A stretch of 64,000 nt of DNA, taken from assembly GCF_963678975.1 (NCBI RefSeq), contig NC_089274.1, positions 21,165,133 to 21,229,132 on the forward strand. The letters are read 5' to 3'. A program made the translations under genes and the position numbers. A model generated the notes under the pieces. The model saw only the letters and a list, made by a program, of their open reading frames with translations. It searched no databases and was not told the origin of the DNA. Every line of letters begins with the position of its first letter. The stretch's first letter is position 1. Positions 39,101 through 51,459 of this stretch are shown here, in pieces. This stretch comes from Dysidea avara. Its lineage: Eukaryota > Porifera > Demospongiae > Dictyoceratida > Dysideidae.

Positions 39101-42100
39101 GTAGCTTATAAACACACACTCAGGGATGCTGAGAGAATTGAGGGGGCCCCCGGCCAAATTAAGAACATGCGGCCCCTATAACTGATATTGTTAGGTAACC
39201 TTACTAGCATGCAAAGCATACCAGCCTGGGGGGACTGGGGGCATGCCCCCAGGAAATTAGACCACCTGAGACTGAATATGAGAATGATTTCAGAAGTTTA
39301 TCACAGTGTAATTATTGTTTATTTGACTGTTGTATTAGGGTGACTGCTCTATTAGAGTATTTTGAGCTGCCAAATACTTATCACCTAAGAAAATTTTAAA
39401 CCCTATCCCCTCTGAAATGGAATGTGACACTGATTTTAACAGTTGGTTAGAGTAGTTACTATAGCTGAATATTTGCCTGACTGCTGTATTAGGTGACTGT
39501 TCTACTAGAGTATCTTGATAATGTCCAATTCAGCCCCTCCTTGAGGCCAGTTTCCACCCCCCCATCAGTGGCCCTGCACACACTTACCTTTTTACTAAAG
39601 TACAACACAGGAGCTGCAATACCAATGAGACCTAATGAGGCAACGATACTAAGTAACGTAACATTGTTATGGATACAAATCACCTTCACAGTGTAGTTCA
39701 ATTGGAATAATCTCATTGAGTAGTAATCCACCACTATCGCTGGTAAATATCACCACGGCAACTGATGGTGTCTATGACATCACAAAATTATCACATGACA
39801 TGTGATCTATTACTATACAACTTGAAATTTCAAACAGACAAAACATTTGCTGTCACAATTAAAACTATATACTCAAAATTGTATAGCTACTAAATTAATC
39901 CTTTGTGAAAGACTTATAACAAAATTAATGTAAACAGTATTAACCTGTTTTATACATTGATGATACTAACCATTCTCAGTTCACCAATAGAAATTGGTGT
40001 AATTCCTTTTTTATCTAGCAAACCCCCAGTGTTGGTGTGTCGCCGTCGACTACGAGCCAGTAAGATGTTATCAGGTCCTAATGTGGCCTCACACACTACA
40101 AGAACACAATGAATGTAACAAAAATAGCCAGGAAAAGCAGCTACTGTAGGAGATTAAAACTATGCACATGACCACTATTTCTGCACACCTACCTAACAAC
40201 CTGGGTTCAGTGCTGTCCCAATAATGTGTTACTACAATGCGGCCTATCAAATCAGCTGAATGTTTCTTCTGTTGCTCTTGAACAGTATCACCAAGTGACT
40301 CTATTTATAGCACACCAAACTTGGTAACTTTAATGTATTAAAGTGGGTGCTTACCCATGGGGTTGTGGCTTGTATCCAGACTGGTGCACAGCCCTGTGGC
40401 AAAGTTATATGAGATCACATGAGTTCCCTCCATCTCTACAACATGGATGGTGGAGCTAGATTGGTCACCATGACTACCAGCAATGATGCTCAGATGGGAA
40501 CAAGTAGAGTTACATTTGACAGAAATCAAATTTTCAGGAATAATCCCCTGTAAGGTCTTTGTGGATGAAAACTGCTTGGGCTCCCTATAATGATGTGACA
40601 AAGATGAAAGTAGACACTAAATAAAAAACAAACCAAAAGTACAGTGAAACTCCTCTCAATTACAGACACGTGTGGAAAAGTGCCACAAGGTGTCCTTATT
40701 AGTAATGTATCCTGTCTTAATGTGTGTACATTACTATACAGGACAAAGCAATCGAGGTGTTCACATTTTCACCGCAGAACAACTGACTGCTCTATTAGAG
40801 TATTTTACTTGCCTTCTACTAATGTCCCACACTTTCACACAAGTAGTGCTCATGCCAACAACCAGAAAATGTCCATTAATGCTCATCACAGTGGGCGTAC
40901 CCTCAGGGCATGAAAGTATCTGTTTGGTGGTACCCTGTGAACAGGAAAACATGTGACACACCTACCAAATTAGCCATTCACAACACCTGCAGTGTCTTAA
41001 CTTCTAGCTGTCCATTCTCAATCAGAAACACGCTGTACTCATATAACAAGATGGTGGATGATGTGGTAGTGAAGGAGCCAGCTACCCTAGCAACCGACTT
41101 GTCTGCTGATAATGAGTAGACGACAATTTTTTCATCACTCCAGACTGCAGTGTGTTCCTATTGAGGAATACAAAAACTGCTGTCATATGCAGTACACTGG
41201 AACCTGTTAATATGTGATATAATAGTAAAATCTATACACCAAAAATGGCTTGTCACAATAAGGAGGCCACATCAACTACACATAGAAACACAGACCACAA
41301 AAGCTACCTTAGTAACATACACTCCTTTAACCAGGAATTCCACATCAATGCCATGTTCTAATTTAGTAGAATGATATGTCACCATTACTCTGTTGGAGGT
41401 GACCTGAACTGCTGACACCTACCGGACAACAATTTCAACCAATCACAATGTAGATATCCATACCTGTTCATTGAAGTGAGAGTGCATGGCTTGTTCACTG
41501 AGAAGGTGAATTGATTGACTATAATTGACCGCCAGTAATCCTTTAGCTGTTCCCCACTATAGTGAGATCATGTGATGTCAGACAGGTCAAGCCATTTTTT
41601 GTTGTTGCTTTTCTAGACTAATTTAAGACACACAGACAGACAGACACACCCTTATCTGATAAATGAAGCCAGTGACAGGTGAGGTGACTATTATCAGATC
41701 CCAGTAGTCAGCTGGCTCCACTCGTGGTCCAATACTCTTGCCCTTATAAGGACAATACTGCCACAGTGCTACGTGACCACTGCTAGTTGCCACTGCCAGT
41801 AAACCTGCAATGTATATACTATCTAATTATCCATAGGAAGATACCTATTGGAGCAAAAAAGAAAACCATTAAATAATGTACAGTAAATGAGGTTAGGTTA
41901 TATCACAAAGTACACACCTTAGCCATGCTTGGGACCTCTTGACATGGCCACTATAATGAGGTGGTTGATATACCATATATGCGGTATTTTTTTGTGGTAT
42001 ATATTTTTTGGGAACACTCACACTTTCCATCACTTTTACAATTTTATTTTCACTAATGGCACTCTCTGCAGTGTATTGGGATGCCTAGATAGTCTAACAT

Positions 42101-45100
42101 TTTTGACCATTTTCACAAAAGATGCTCCATTCATGAAATTCACAAAAATTACACCCCTTGAAAAATACCATGCGTATAGAGGTGTTCATTAATCACTTAC
42201 TCTTCTTCATATTATAATCAATGAAGGTGACATGAGCAGTCTCAGGTACTTGTGTCATTGTAGCCCCTAATTCCAGCAGGTAGTTCTCATCACGGTCAAA
42301 ATCCCATAACCTAACAAGTGATGATGTCATACTGTATGATGCAACATGACACACCCACCTGACTGCTGTCTCATAGGAACATGTTGCTAGGAGGGCAGGC
42401 CCTGCCCATATGATGTTTACTGGTTTATTGGGACCACTAAGTTTAGCCTAATATGGAAGTGACAGTAAATACAAAACAACTAGTGGAACCTGTGTAATAT
42501 GGACATCTTTTGACTGACTGATAGTGTCAGGATATTTTTGTCCAGTACACGTAACTATAGGGACCTTAATTAAGTGTCTAGGTGTCTTTAATTTTGAATG
42601 TCCACAATAAAAGGCTCAGCAAGTAAAGAAATATGTATGGACTAACTAACTAACAGACAGACACACAGACTGACTGATGAATACACATACACACTTGTAC
42701 TCAAATAGAAACAACAAGACAACTATCACATATGGACACACTCACGTTCATGGCCAAGGTAGTGGTGTTACCAGAAGGGTCCACAACATACTGGTACAGC
42801 TGCATGGACTGGGTTACTATGACAAGAAAATGGCGGGAGCGTGAGTACAGCAACGTGTGGATGACTCCCTCCACTTGAAATGTCTCCTGCACCGTACCCA
42901 TACCACTGATGTGGTACACTGTACCTGTGGGGTAGAAATGGGATAATAGAGAATTTGAAATATCAAAGTACCATAATACAATGCATGTGCTACAGAGAGT
43001 GAAATCTCCTCTTGCAGCAAGACAGATCTAACCCAATAGAATCCCAGGAGACCATGTATGTAGCATTGGTTCCCTAAACCACAACACACAGCAAAATGCA
43101 TGTGGTTTTTTAAATATGTAATGACAAAAAATCTCTGCATTCAACTACACTAAAGACAGAACACTTGACAACTTAATAGCTAGAGCAATCAATATTTGGT
43201 TAAATTAATAAACTGGTGTTCAGATACTGTAATGAGGTTTCAAAGTACATACCTTTCTGACTGGCTACAAAACAAGCAATACTATCTTGTTCACTGCTCA
43301 GTTGCCAGCTAAGTGTTTTCTCTGCAGACTCAGGATGACTCCAACTGTTGGGTGAACTGTGAAGGGAGACACAGCAGTGGGTGGGGTTCACAGGTGGGTG
43401 TGGCTGTAATACCTTGTGGAGAACTTGAGGATGCAGTGGTTGAGTGGAGCAGCCAACTGGTGTTTGTGTACTGGTAGTGGATAAAGTGCTCCCTTGTTGT
43501 CTACCCTCCATATAACCAGCATCCCATTCTAGTAGATGTACGTATATAAATTATTACCATACAGCCTAAGGGTTCTTTCTGATTTTGAGGTTTTGGGTCT
43601 AATGGTGGAAAATTAATCCATGAAGTATTTAAGACCAGCACATATAACATGGATTGTTCGCATGTCTGTGATCAGCAACATTACAAATCTTTCTCATTTG
43701 AAAAATACTTTCTGTCTAATTTTTAGGCTACACAGTATTACCAAGAGTTCATTTCCCTAATAACTAATGAATGAAATGAGGTATGAAAATTGACCCATCT
43801 GTAGTGCTAATCAAATTTCAAACAGTATTTCACATGCATTTCATAAGGGAAACTTTATAAATGCAAGATATTTTATGTTGTCTTCTCAAGACCACACTTG
43901 AACCAAACAAAGCACATCATATCTTTACACTTTAACAATCGATCAAGGTAAAGTTGCATTTATTTGTGACAAAAATGTTTCTTTTTTAAAACCAGTTTAA
44001 AGTTGCAAGCAAGCAGCCACATCCATACCTGATCACCTGACACCAGACGACTACCAGACACATTCCAACACAGAAAGAGGACTGCATCATGATGAGCACT
44101 GGATTGTTCAAATACATCTTTTGTCTCCTCTAAACTGCACACTGAGATCTCTCCACTTCTCCAACCAATTGCTAACAGTTTGTGTTGACACTGCCATGAC
44201 ATACACTCCACTACAGTGGACCTCTGTACTGATGTACCCTCCAGTGGTTCTCCCTGTAAGTGACCACCTGTTAGTTAGCACTTTCTCCAAATAAGTGACT
44301 ACCACCCCTCTAATTAGTGATCACCTGTTAGTAAGCACCTTCTCCCACATTTTCATAAGAAAGCAAACAGTCCCTTATGCATCCACTTTGCTCCCAACCA
44401 GGAAACAGGTCCACCTGAACTCATCCCAGAGTAGCTAGGGCATTATTTACTGCTAAGCAATTTCTTCATGAACTTATGGTAGTATAAAAATTCATGTAAT
44501 GTTAATGGGAATTCACATCAGCTATATGAATTTTAAATCATTGAATTTTCATGCAAATTATTTTCATGCAAGGCTTGTACATAAAAAACATTTTCATAGC
44601 ATCCTTTTATGCACTTTTGTTAGACATACGTGTATCATGAATGATGAAATTATGTTATGAAAGCATTTTCATGTAGTGTAAGTTGTCAAATATTGGCACC
44701 ATTTCATCACACAATTGTAATTTCTTAATTCAATGGCGTATGAATACCTGGTTTGAACCACTTGACAGAGCAGTCCTTCATCTCTTAGCACACCAAATTT
44801 TAATTATCTCACATGAGTGAATGCCTTGTTATGAGGAAAATCGCAATGCCTATCGTGTACCAATTATCGGCATGGGGTACCTATTATCAGCAACAGTACT
44901 TCCCTGATCGACCAATTATCGGCACAATGTGTGATTTTGTGTGTAACGTACTCCATGATGGCTTGTTGGTTCTTTGTGAAATTTTTATGGGTGGTGCAGT
45001 CCTTGGATAACTCCGTTTCACAGAAGTTTTACAAAGATGAGACCAGCTGTTCAAGAGATATTCAGGTTAGACGTAAAAGCATACTGATTTCCAATACAAA

Positions 45101-45886
45101 ATTATTTTTACACAATTCCATGTTAACCAGAATGGCTTGTATAGCGCTTTAACAACAATAATCACTGAATGAAAATGATTCTAAGAAAGTTTTAGAGGAT
45201 ATACCAGCCCATTGTGGAACTTGGTATCCTCCATATACCCTGTAGCCTCTATAGTTTACAAGTGCTGATAATTGGTACCTGCCGATAATTGGCAATTTAT
45301 GCTAGAAAGATGGCATAATTTATAGCTACAAAAGTACACATTATGGCTAGAAATTATTTGATTTCTAGATATGCTGCAGTAGCTTGTGTACTAGATGTTT
45401 GCTGGGTAGTTTCAGTGATAAAACTGACAAATTTTTGTTAAAAGAGCTGGTAAGGAATATTTACAAAGTGTTGATCGAAGCATTACCATCATTATTGTTA
45501 GTGATCCCAAATTCCCAAGGTAAACAATAGGGGATTTGTAACACAAAATTGCCAGAGGAATGCAACAGTTTAAATATATCAATGGTTTGACAAACAGCCT
45601 TTGCAAATCCTCACTATTTCCTATCTCTGATTTTATCAGGGGTAAGCAGACAATACAGTGTGTGCTGTGAACAAGGTGTCTTTTACAGCTATCACATATC
45701 TGAGCTGAGCTGGCTACTAACCTCTTCATTATAGAAGTGCACGGACCCGTCTGAGTCTGTCGTCTCGTTCTTGGCGGATACAGCTAGCAGCTCGTGTATG
45801 GGGTGCCACTGTACTCTCTGGTAAGTTAGACCACCGCTGGAAACACTCCCCACCGGTCGTATCTCACGATCAAAATACACCGCCAT
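30106..45886 (-). CDS. IFT140: IFT140, intraflagellar transport complex A subunit
   Basis: Coding exons, 5' to 3' on the minus strand: 45886-45722, 44253-44029, 43528-43413, 43356-43253, 42924-42746, 42447-42359, 42310-42201, 41804-41650, 41556-41464, 41418-41308, 41157-40987, 40934-40809, 40580-40355, 40300-40193, 40095-39971, 39771-39684, 39631-39588, 37605-37409, 37326-37149, 36928-36738, 36687-36592, 36289-36157, 36102-36031, 34362-34294, 34247-34174, 33986-33932, 33880-33698, 32594-32498, 32447-32326, 32170-31958, 31903-31740, 30888-30747, 30363-30106. They sum to 4,479 nt, in frame, 1,492 residues (human about 1,462). WD40 propellers fill the first 700 residues; a TPR-like solenoid runs from about 750, with [20 protein letters not shown] and [18 protein letters not shown] typical of IFT140. 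The tail is acidic. It acts in retrograde transport and ciliary entry of membrane proteins. Exons 13 and 16/17 use weak splice sites and are the least certain. Confidence 0.93.
30951..31246. mobile_element. hAT-like MITE with GGCGATTCTA ends
   Basis: 296 bp with ends CATAGGCGATTCTA and its near-inverse (CAGTGGCGATTCTAGA on the other strand), flanked by a perfect 8-bp TSD ATTTGTTG (30943-30950, 31247-31254). The interior carries GGGGGGGCCATGGCCCCCCC and CACCCCCAGACCCCCC. It sits in the IFT140 intron between the exons ending at 31740 and starting at 30888. Confidence 0.85.
32872..33405. mobile_element. hAT-like non-autonomous element, copy 2 (IFT140 intron)
   Basis: 534 bp from CAGAGTTTGGG to CCCCAACTCTG with a perfect 8-bp TSD CATAACAC (32864-32871, 33406-33413). 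Same family as 6859-7355 and 51963-52559; the interior is full of GTAATATTAC / GTAACATGTTAC words. Confidence 0.88.
34480..35450. mobile_element. Composite repeat, copy Y1 (inverted repeat plus SINE-like part)
   Basis: 34480-34575 and 34610-34722 are inverted copies (CAGCCAAGCTGTG to TTAATGCTAA and back), forming a large hairpin. The downstream part to about 35450 matches 60280-60990, including the CTATTAGAGTA motif and a GTAGCTGTGACAGAA stretch. A short fragment of the hairpin arm is near 46340. It lies in the IFT140 intron 34363-36030. Boundaries are approximate. Confidence 0.65.
35079..35154 (+). mobile_element. tRNA-derived SINE head / tRNA pseudogene
   Basis: An A-box-like GTGGTTCAGTGGTTAAGG is followed 35 bp later by a B-box-like GGTTTGAACTC and then a T9 run (35146-35154), the layout of a Pol III gene. 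A clean cloverleaf cannot be drawn, so I do not call it a tRNA. A more degraded copy is at 60690-60745 in the partner repeat. Confidence 0.5.
44265..44350. repeat. Short tandem duplication in IFT140 intron 1
   Basis: Two imperfect copies of a unit of about 58 bp: GTGACCACCTGTTAGTTAGC then GTGATCACCTGTTAGTAAGC, each followed by AC(C/T)TTCTCC. It starts about 10 bp upstream (in transcript sense) of IFT140 exon 2. Confidence 0.6.
44858..45294. mobile_element. Candidate inverted-repeat element in IFT140 intron 1
   Basis: Ends read TACCAATTATCGGCA and, on the opposite strand, TGCCAATTATCGGCA. Inside, each has a second related block (GGTACCTATTATCAGCA / GGTACCAATTATCAGCA). About 437 bp, no coding frame, no convincing TSD. 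Confidence 0.55.
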
Positions 45887-46065
45887 CTTATCACTGTTGT
45901 GTACTCTGCAAATATCTTACTGCCAGCCAGTGTTAAATACCACGACAATGGGAGATGTCACCTTGTTTATCTGATATGTCTTGTTACTAGGGGATAATTC
46001 TAATTAATGACTGCAGTTCTAATCAGTGCTCACTAATAACAAACAGATTAAGTTAACTGTGTCTG

Positions 46066-46131
46066 TAGTCTCGTGCCCAGACCCCACCCACTACTCATCA
46101 ACGCAGTAGGTGGGGTCTGGGCACGAGACTA
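46066..46131. mobile_element. 66-bp Mutator-like micro-MITE
   Basis: An almost perfect hairpin from TAGTCTCGTGCCCAGACCCC to its inverse, with a perfect 9-bp TSD CTGTGTCTG (46057-46065, 46132-46140). The 9-bp duplication points to a Mutator-like transposase acting in trans. Smallest member of the TAGTCTCG family in this window. Confidence 0.9.
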
Positions 46132-46554
46132 CTGTGTCTGCATCAAGAGTAACATCAACACATCAAGTCAGGTAGGTGATTGACTAATTGATTATACTGT
46201 AATACAGCATTCAGACTATGTTTGTACCAGCTGTAAAATTATACAAGCAAATATCGAAACAACCCAGAAAGAAAAAAGGGTGGATGATTAATTGGCATGT
46301 ATAGCATCATTGCACACTTTTGATTTCACAACTTTCGACATTGTCTTTCACAGCTTGGCTTGTTTTTGTATAGATTATCAAGCCCCACATGTGTTACAGG
46401 AATAACAGAGTGGTCATGGTTAAGGAAGAACAATTTGCATGTATACACATTGCTTTTACTTAATGTTATGTTTTCACTTGGTTGATTTTCTTCATATGAT
46501 TGTTCTGTTAGGATGACTGCTCTATTAGTGTATCCCAATCGTATTTATTTTTAA

Positions 46555-47620
46555 TAAACCAGGCGTGCAATTACGTTTCCCTTTGGGTTTTACAGGCGTT
46601 TAACAACTGTGCAGGCCTCGTAGACTGCCAGGAATAGCCTATCCCTTCGAGTTGGAAAGGGGTGGGGGGGTATCCCCAACGTACGCGAATGAAAATGAAG
46701 AGCAGCCCTGAGGCGCTGCCGAGAGGATTTGTGGAAAAAAACACGATAGTCAATCTATAAAACAGTAAGAAGATACTTCTGTGTGTAACGTGTTGTTTAA
46801 AAAAGCGGTTTGTTTAACAAGCGCTTCCTTAGCAGCGCATAGAGTTGATTGATTTATTATATTTTATACTCACAACTAGTCTCGCGGCGCCTGACCCTAA
46901 AAAGAGGGCCTGGTGAAACTCTGTACAAAAAGTTTGAGCTCTGGAATGTTTATTGGATGACGTTTACGTGTTACGTAAGTGCACTGTTTACGTCACAACA
47001 TCCATTCAACCAGATCCGCTTACAGCATCAACAAACTAATGGCGCTACTTTATTTATTCATCTATGATTCTACATTAAAACGAACCCAACAGAATTGTAT
47101 GGCCATTTTCTCAATGATTTTAAGCGGCGAAATCACCGGATGTAATTAACCGTAAGCCGTGAACCTTTTGAAATGTACGCATTACACAATCAATTTGAAA
47201 TGGAGCGATCTGATTGGAGCTTCTAACATTCCGGCAGCGCCAAACTTTTTGTACACAGTTTCACCAGACCCTCTTTTTAGGGTCGGGCGCCGCGAGACTA
47301 ACTCACAACAATCGGCACAATACCGTTCCTCCTTGTTGGAGCGATACAAAAACAATAACTAACTAAGCATACATGATAAACACAAAGCATACATTACACC
47401 ATCCACACATACAAGTACACAGTTGACAAAACGTAATTTCGGAATTACAAAAATTTCGTGAGTTACGAAATACGAGAATTACAATAAATTAATTGCACAA
47501 CCAAAACCCTATAATAAAATGGTAATACATATAGTTGGTTAATTTCAGATGAGTTAGCTAGCTGCATGGCGCCTGGTTTTTAGAAGTAGCACATCAACTT
47601 GTTTCACATGTTTGGTTTTT
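46555..47620. repeat. Dispersed repeat Z, copy 1, interrupted by a MITE
   Basis: 46555-46850 and 47310-47620 together match 53731-54510 (shared GCAGGCCTCGTA, CTGCCAGGAATAGCCTATC, AACGAAAATGAAGAGCAGC, TTAGCTAGCTGCATGGCGCC). The 424-bp MITE at 46877-47300 splits it. Both copies begin near TAAACCAGGCG and contain GGCGCCTGGTTTTTA near the other end. Function unknown. Confidence 0.75.
46877..47300. mobile_element. 424-bp Mutator-like MITE
   Basis: Inverted ends TAGTCTCGCGGCGCC with arms of about 60 bp (also AAAAAGAGGG, CTGGTGAAACT, ACAAAAAGTTTG) and a perfect 9-bp TSD ACTCACAAC (46868-46876, 47301-47309). It is inserted in repeat Z, so it is younger than that copy. Confidence 0.92.
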
Positions 47621-48335
47621 GCATCATATATCTGTAGCAGTTAGCTGGATTCATTTGCAGCCATAACTGTTTAAGTTGTGATGGGTAGACTATCCACACA
47701 TTGATTTTTCAACTCAGTCCCATAAGCAGTTTGTCCTTAGGCAGGCATACAATCTTTTATATACCTGGATCTGGATCACCTTCTGCTATATTCCAATGGT
47801 TGGTATAATTTTGGTTACATCCAAGCTATAAGTTTGAGTTATGATGGTTAACCTATTAACATACTGATTTTCACTTTTTTATATTATCAATTTACCCTGT
47901 AGGCATGACAACAAATTTTATTACATGAATAAATTGTTAGCAACATTCAAACAAAACGTGGTACCAATATTTACCAATATTTGTCTTTGAACCTGGCTAT
48001 GTGCCAAATTTTCAAGTAGTTAGATATATAGTGTGTTTGCATTTTATATAACAGTTTTGTAAGTGTGCAAAAAGAAGCACACAGAGAGAGATTAAAGCAA
48101 AACAATAATTATACAGCTTATATTGTGGGGTGATTAGGCTCAAATTCAGTGAGTGCATTACCACAACTTGTTTCATAAAGGTAACATGGAGCTATGTATG
48201 CATAAAAATTACACTATTGGTCTTCCTGTTAATAATACACTGATGTTGTGTGCTGGTTTATTTGGTTGCATGACATTATCATGTGTCTTGATCTAATCTT
48301 GTGTATAGCTACTAGCTAGACCGATTAACTTTACT

Positions 48336-48460
48336 GTTGTGTGTGTGTGTGTGTGTGTGTGCGTGCATGCATGCGTGTGCATGTGTGTGTCTGTCTGTCT
48401 GTGCGTGCGCGTGCATGTGTGTGTGTGTACGTACATGCGTGCGTGTGTGTGTGTGTGGGT
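48336..48460. repeat. Interrupted (TG)n / (GTGC)n microsatellite
   Basis: GT runs interrupted by GCATGC, CTGTCTGT and GTACGTAC blocks. Not coding. Confidence 0.95.
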
Positions 48461-49230
48461 GTGTCTGTTAAATTTTGTAATTTTTAGTAAAAATTACAAA
48501 ATCTGCCACTTTTTTAGTTTCTTAGTTAGCATTGTCTACTCCTGATTGGTTTTAAATGAAGGTAAATTTTTAAGGAATTGTGATGGAAAACTGTGGGAGA
48601 TAACGATTAACGTATATGCTCATGATATGAGAGTTAAGATGATTTAATTACTCAGAAATCCGATTTTCTGGGATGAAATAAAATGTGTGGACGATATAAC
48701 AGAGTGTGGAATCATTGTTTACTCACAGGAATATACATACCTGGTCAGCGCTAGAAGATACGCATCAAATCGAGTTATATACTTTTTCCCTCGAAATCTA
48801 GGTGCTTTTAATTTACTACGATACCTTAACGCTTATACGAAGAACAACCTAAATATCTGATAAGCCCCTGGCTATTATGTCCCACCATTTGTTAGTTTTT
48901 GTGTTGTGACTATTGAGGTTCGTGTGAAATTCCAAGCCAAATTATGCGATTAGCATAATATTTTTAAGTAGCATTTGAAGCACTTCCAGCCTCCTCTGAC
49001 TTGTTCGTATGGACTTAGTTCATTACACAACACATGCAGCATACTGTGAAATCATACGTGACATAATTACAGGTAAACACTTATATAAGGTCAACATAAA
49101 TAATATTATTTGAGATTCTTAGCTTGTTTCTCAAGCTGCTGAAGAATGCTCAGCTTATTTAGGCATACTAAATTTCGTTAATTTTTTTACAAAAGTATAC
49201 ATATATAGGAGCTGCAACATGAAAAACCAA

Positions 49231-49349
49231 TAGCCTTGTCCTCGCAGAACCTCTTCTCCAGAATAGTACTTATTGTTTAAGGAGGGAGCACTTATAATCT
49301 CTATTCAGTAAGCACCATCCCGGACTAAAGGTCTATGAGGATGAGACTA
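49231..49349. mobile_element. 119-bp Mutator-like MITE, degraded
   Basis: Ends TAGCCTTGTCCTCGCAGA and, inverted, TAGTCTCATCCTCATAGA. Flanked by AAAAACCAA (49222-49230) and AAAAATCAA (49350-49358), a 9-bp TSD with one mismatch. Its ends match the 410-bp element at 62193-62602. Confidence 0.8.
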
Positions 49350-51459
49350 AAAAATCAATATCCTCCATTCAACTACCTACTGTTGGTATGTGTTAGGCTA
49401 AGTGTAGCTTCCAGCATGACAGCCAAAGTTTGTCACTTTCTTCTAGAAAACAATAGTTTAAATTATGTGATATTTTTTTTTTAGTTACTGTATTGTTTTG
49501 TAACTTTCCTCCGATGCCTCGAAATTCACCCTCAACATTGTTCAGTTAGTCTGTTATCAATTTGAAGTGTAGGGTAGTGGCAGCACAATCTGTGTGACTT
49601 TTGATAATTTCTTACTCTGGAGCATCACAGCAGCAACTACCTTGTGGGGGTAAATGATGACCAGTATGTTAAAGTGTATTTGTAGACATACAATGAATAG
49701 AATAATGCAATACAAGAAATAAGCACTCATACGATTAAAATTCAAATCATGACAAATACACACACCAAAAATTTATTCCAGATTCCAGTAAAAAGAGGGT
49801 CACGTAATGTAATGGTTGCATGCCTCAGCAAGCCATCCTTGCCTGTGCTGGCCCAGAAAACACCCAGAAAACAGTTAGCAATGAAAGGTCAAGTTATTTC
49901 ATTTGTAGTCTGTAACTGTTATCCCCCCACTAGGGACCGGTTTAAAGCCTGTGAATACAGGGAGTCAGAAATATGTGTATCTGTTCCAATTTGAGTTTTG
50001 ATCACGTGAGTACTTATTATAGTAATTGGATTGCTCTATTCATTTACTGGGCAAAATATAGTTGTATTGTTAGGTGTTTATAAGCTTCATATCCTTGCTA
50101 ATGTTGCTATAGAAGACTGCTTCACTAATTCAGCACCTATGCTGGTATTCAAAAAGCTAAAACAAAACTTCAATTTTAACTGTAGTCGGCACACTGGTAC
50201 TTTACTAGTCATTTATGACTTGCAAGTGTGCAACACAAGTGCTAGTGCTGTGCTATAGTGCAAATTGTTTGTTTTTTTTGCTGAGAAAGTCACACAGATT
50301 GTGCTGCTACCAGGAACTGACCAACACAATTAAACCAGCTATACTTTGAGTTGATAAAAGACTAACTCAAAATGTTGAGGACGAATATCAAGGTATGGAG
50401 AAGAAGTATGGAAGTCAATATCGAAATATTAAATTTAAAATTTAAAATATGGAAATTTCTGTATAATTTTGAATGCTGTGTCCTACTAAGAATGTAACAT
50501 TTCTAAGTTCGTAGACTATTATTAAGAACAGCAATCAATTAACAGGTTGTTTGACCCTGTAGGTACAGTAAGTTGTTCATTTTTCTTTGCTGAGGTAGCT
50601 AGCTATACTATGTTTCAAAATGGAGAAGCTATGAAACTTTTCTGCTGAACAGTTTAACCCACTATGTAAATGAATAGCTATAATTGCCTAACTATGAAAC
50701 TTCTTTCCCATTCATCTATGAAACTTGTTATGTACAATATGGTAGTGTTTGACATGGTAATGTCTGCAGTGCAAAATTTGTCAACTATCTAATTATTGTC
50801 ATGTATTAGGCTAAGTGTAACTTGAATAGGACCAACATTGCAGCCATGTTTGTCACCTCCTTCAAGATGATTGTAATCGTGTGATTATTATTATTAGTTG
50901 CAGTATATATTTTTTAGTGTAATTAGAATAATCATTGCCAATATAGGTATGCCTTACATCAAAAAGCTATTGTGATGGAATGACCTTTCGGTGAAGTTAG
51001 AGTCCTTCCTTTGAGAATTCATCAAGGGTTTATTTGACTTCTATAAACTTGTAACAGTTCATTTCAATATATGCTGGCAAAGCTGCAGCAGTGCATGAAA
51101 CTGGATTGGTAGATTTAGAGATAAACAGTGATCTTTAAGAAACTGCTTTCATGTGCATCACTAATAATGAGCAATATTTGACACCATAGAATAGATAATG
51201 ATTTATGATCAAGATGCAATGTAGAGCCCTCTACTGTGATTACATCATTTAGCGTAACATTTTAGCAAATGTCATGTGCATTACACTCTGTGTAAATTGG
51301 GAATCACCTTTTGCAGATTCTGTTGATAGTTACTGCTAGACTATATGGTACTATATTCAACTGGCTAAGGGTCTGGGTGTTATGCACTGGGATAAAATAT
51401 AATATGTTCTGTACATAACAGACTATTGGACTTATGTTGTTTTTTTTAACCTCCATAGT

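Larger units (their letters stand above)
45887..51459. other. Repeat-dominated intergenic region upstream of IFT140 and the DEATH-ROC gene
   Basis: 5.6 kb without a gene I can support. It holds the IFT140 5' flank, MITEs at 46066-46131, 46877-47300 and 49231-49349, a larger repeat at 46555-47620, a GT microsatellite near 48340, and two related blocks near 49390 and 50810 (TTAGGCTAAGTGTA, then GCCA and TTTGTCAC). Confidence 0.6.

Noticed and set aside
43200..43511. 103-codon minus frame over the IFT140 locus
   Set aside because: Out of frame with IFT140 exon 3 over its first half; only its later part coincides with exon 4, and the true exons are 43528-43413 and 43356-43253.
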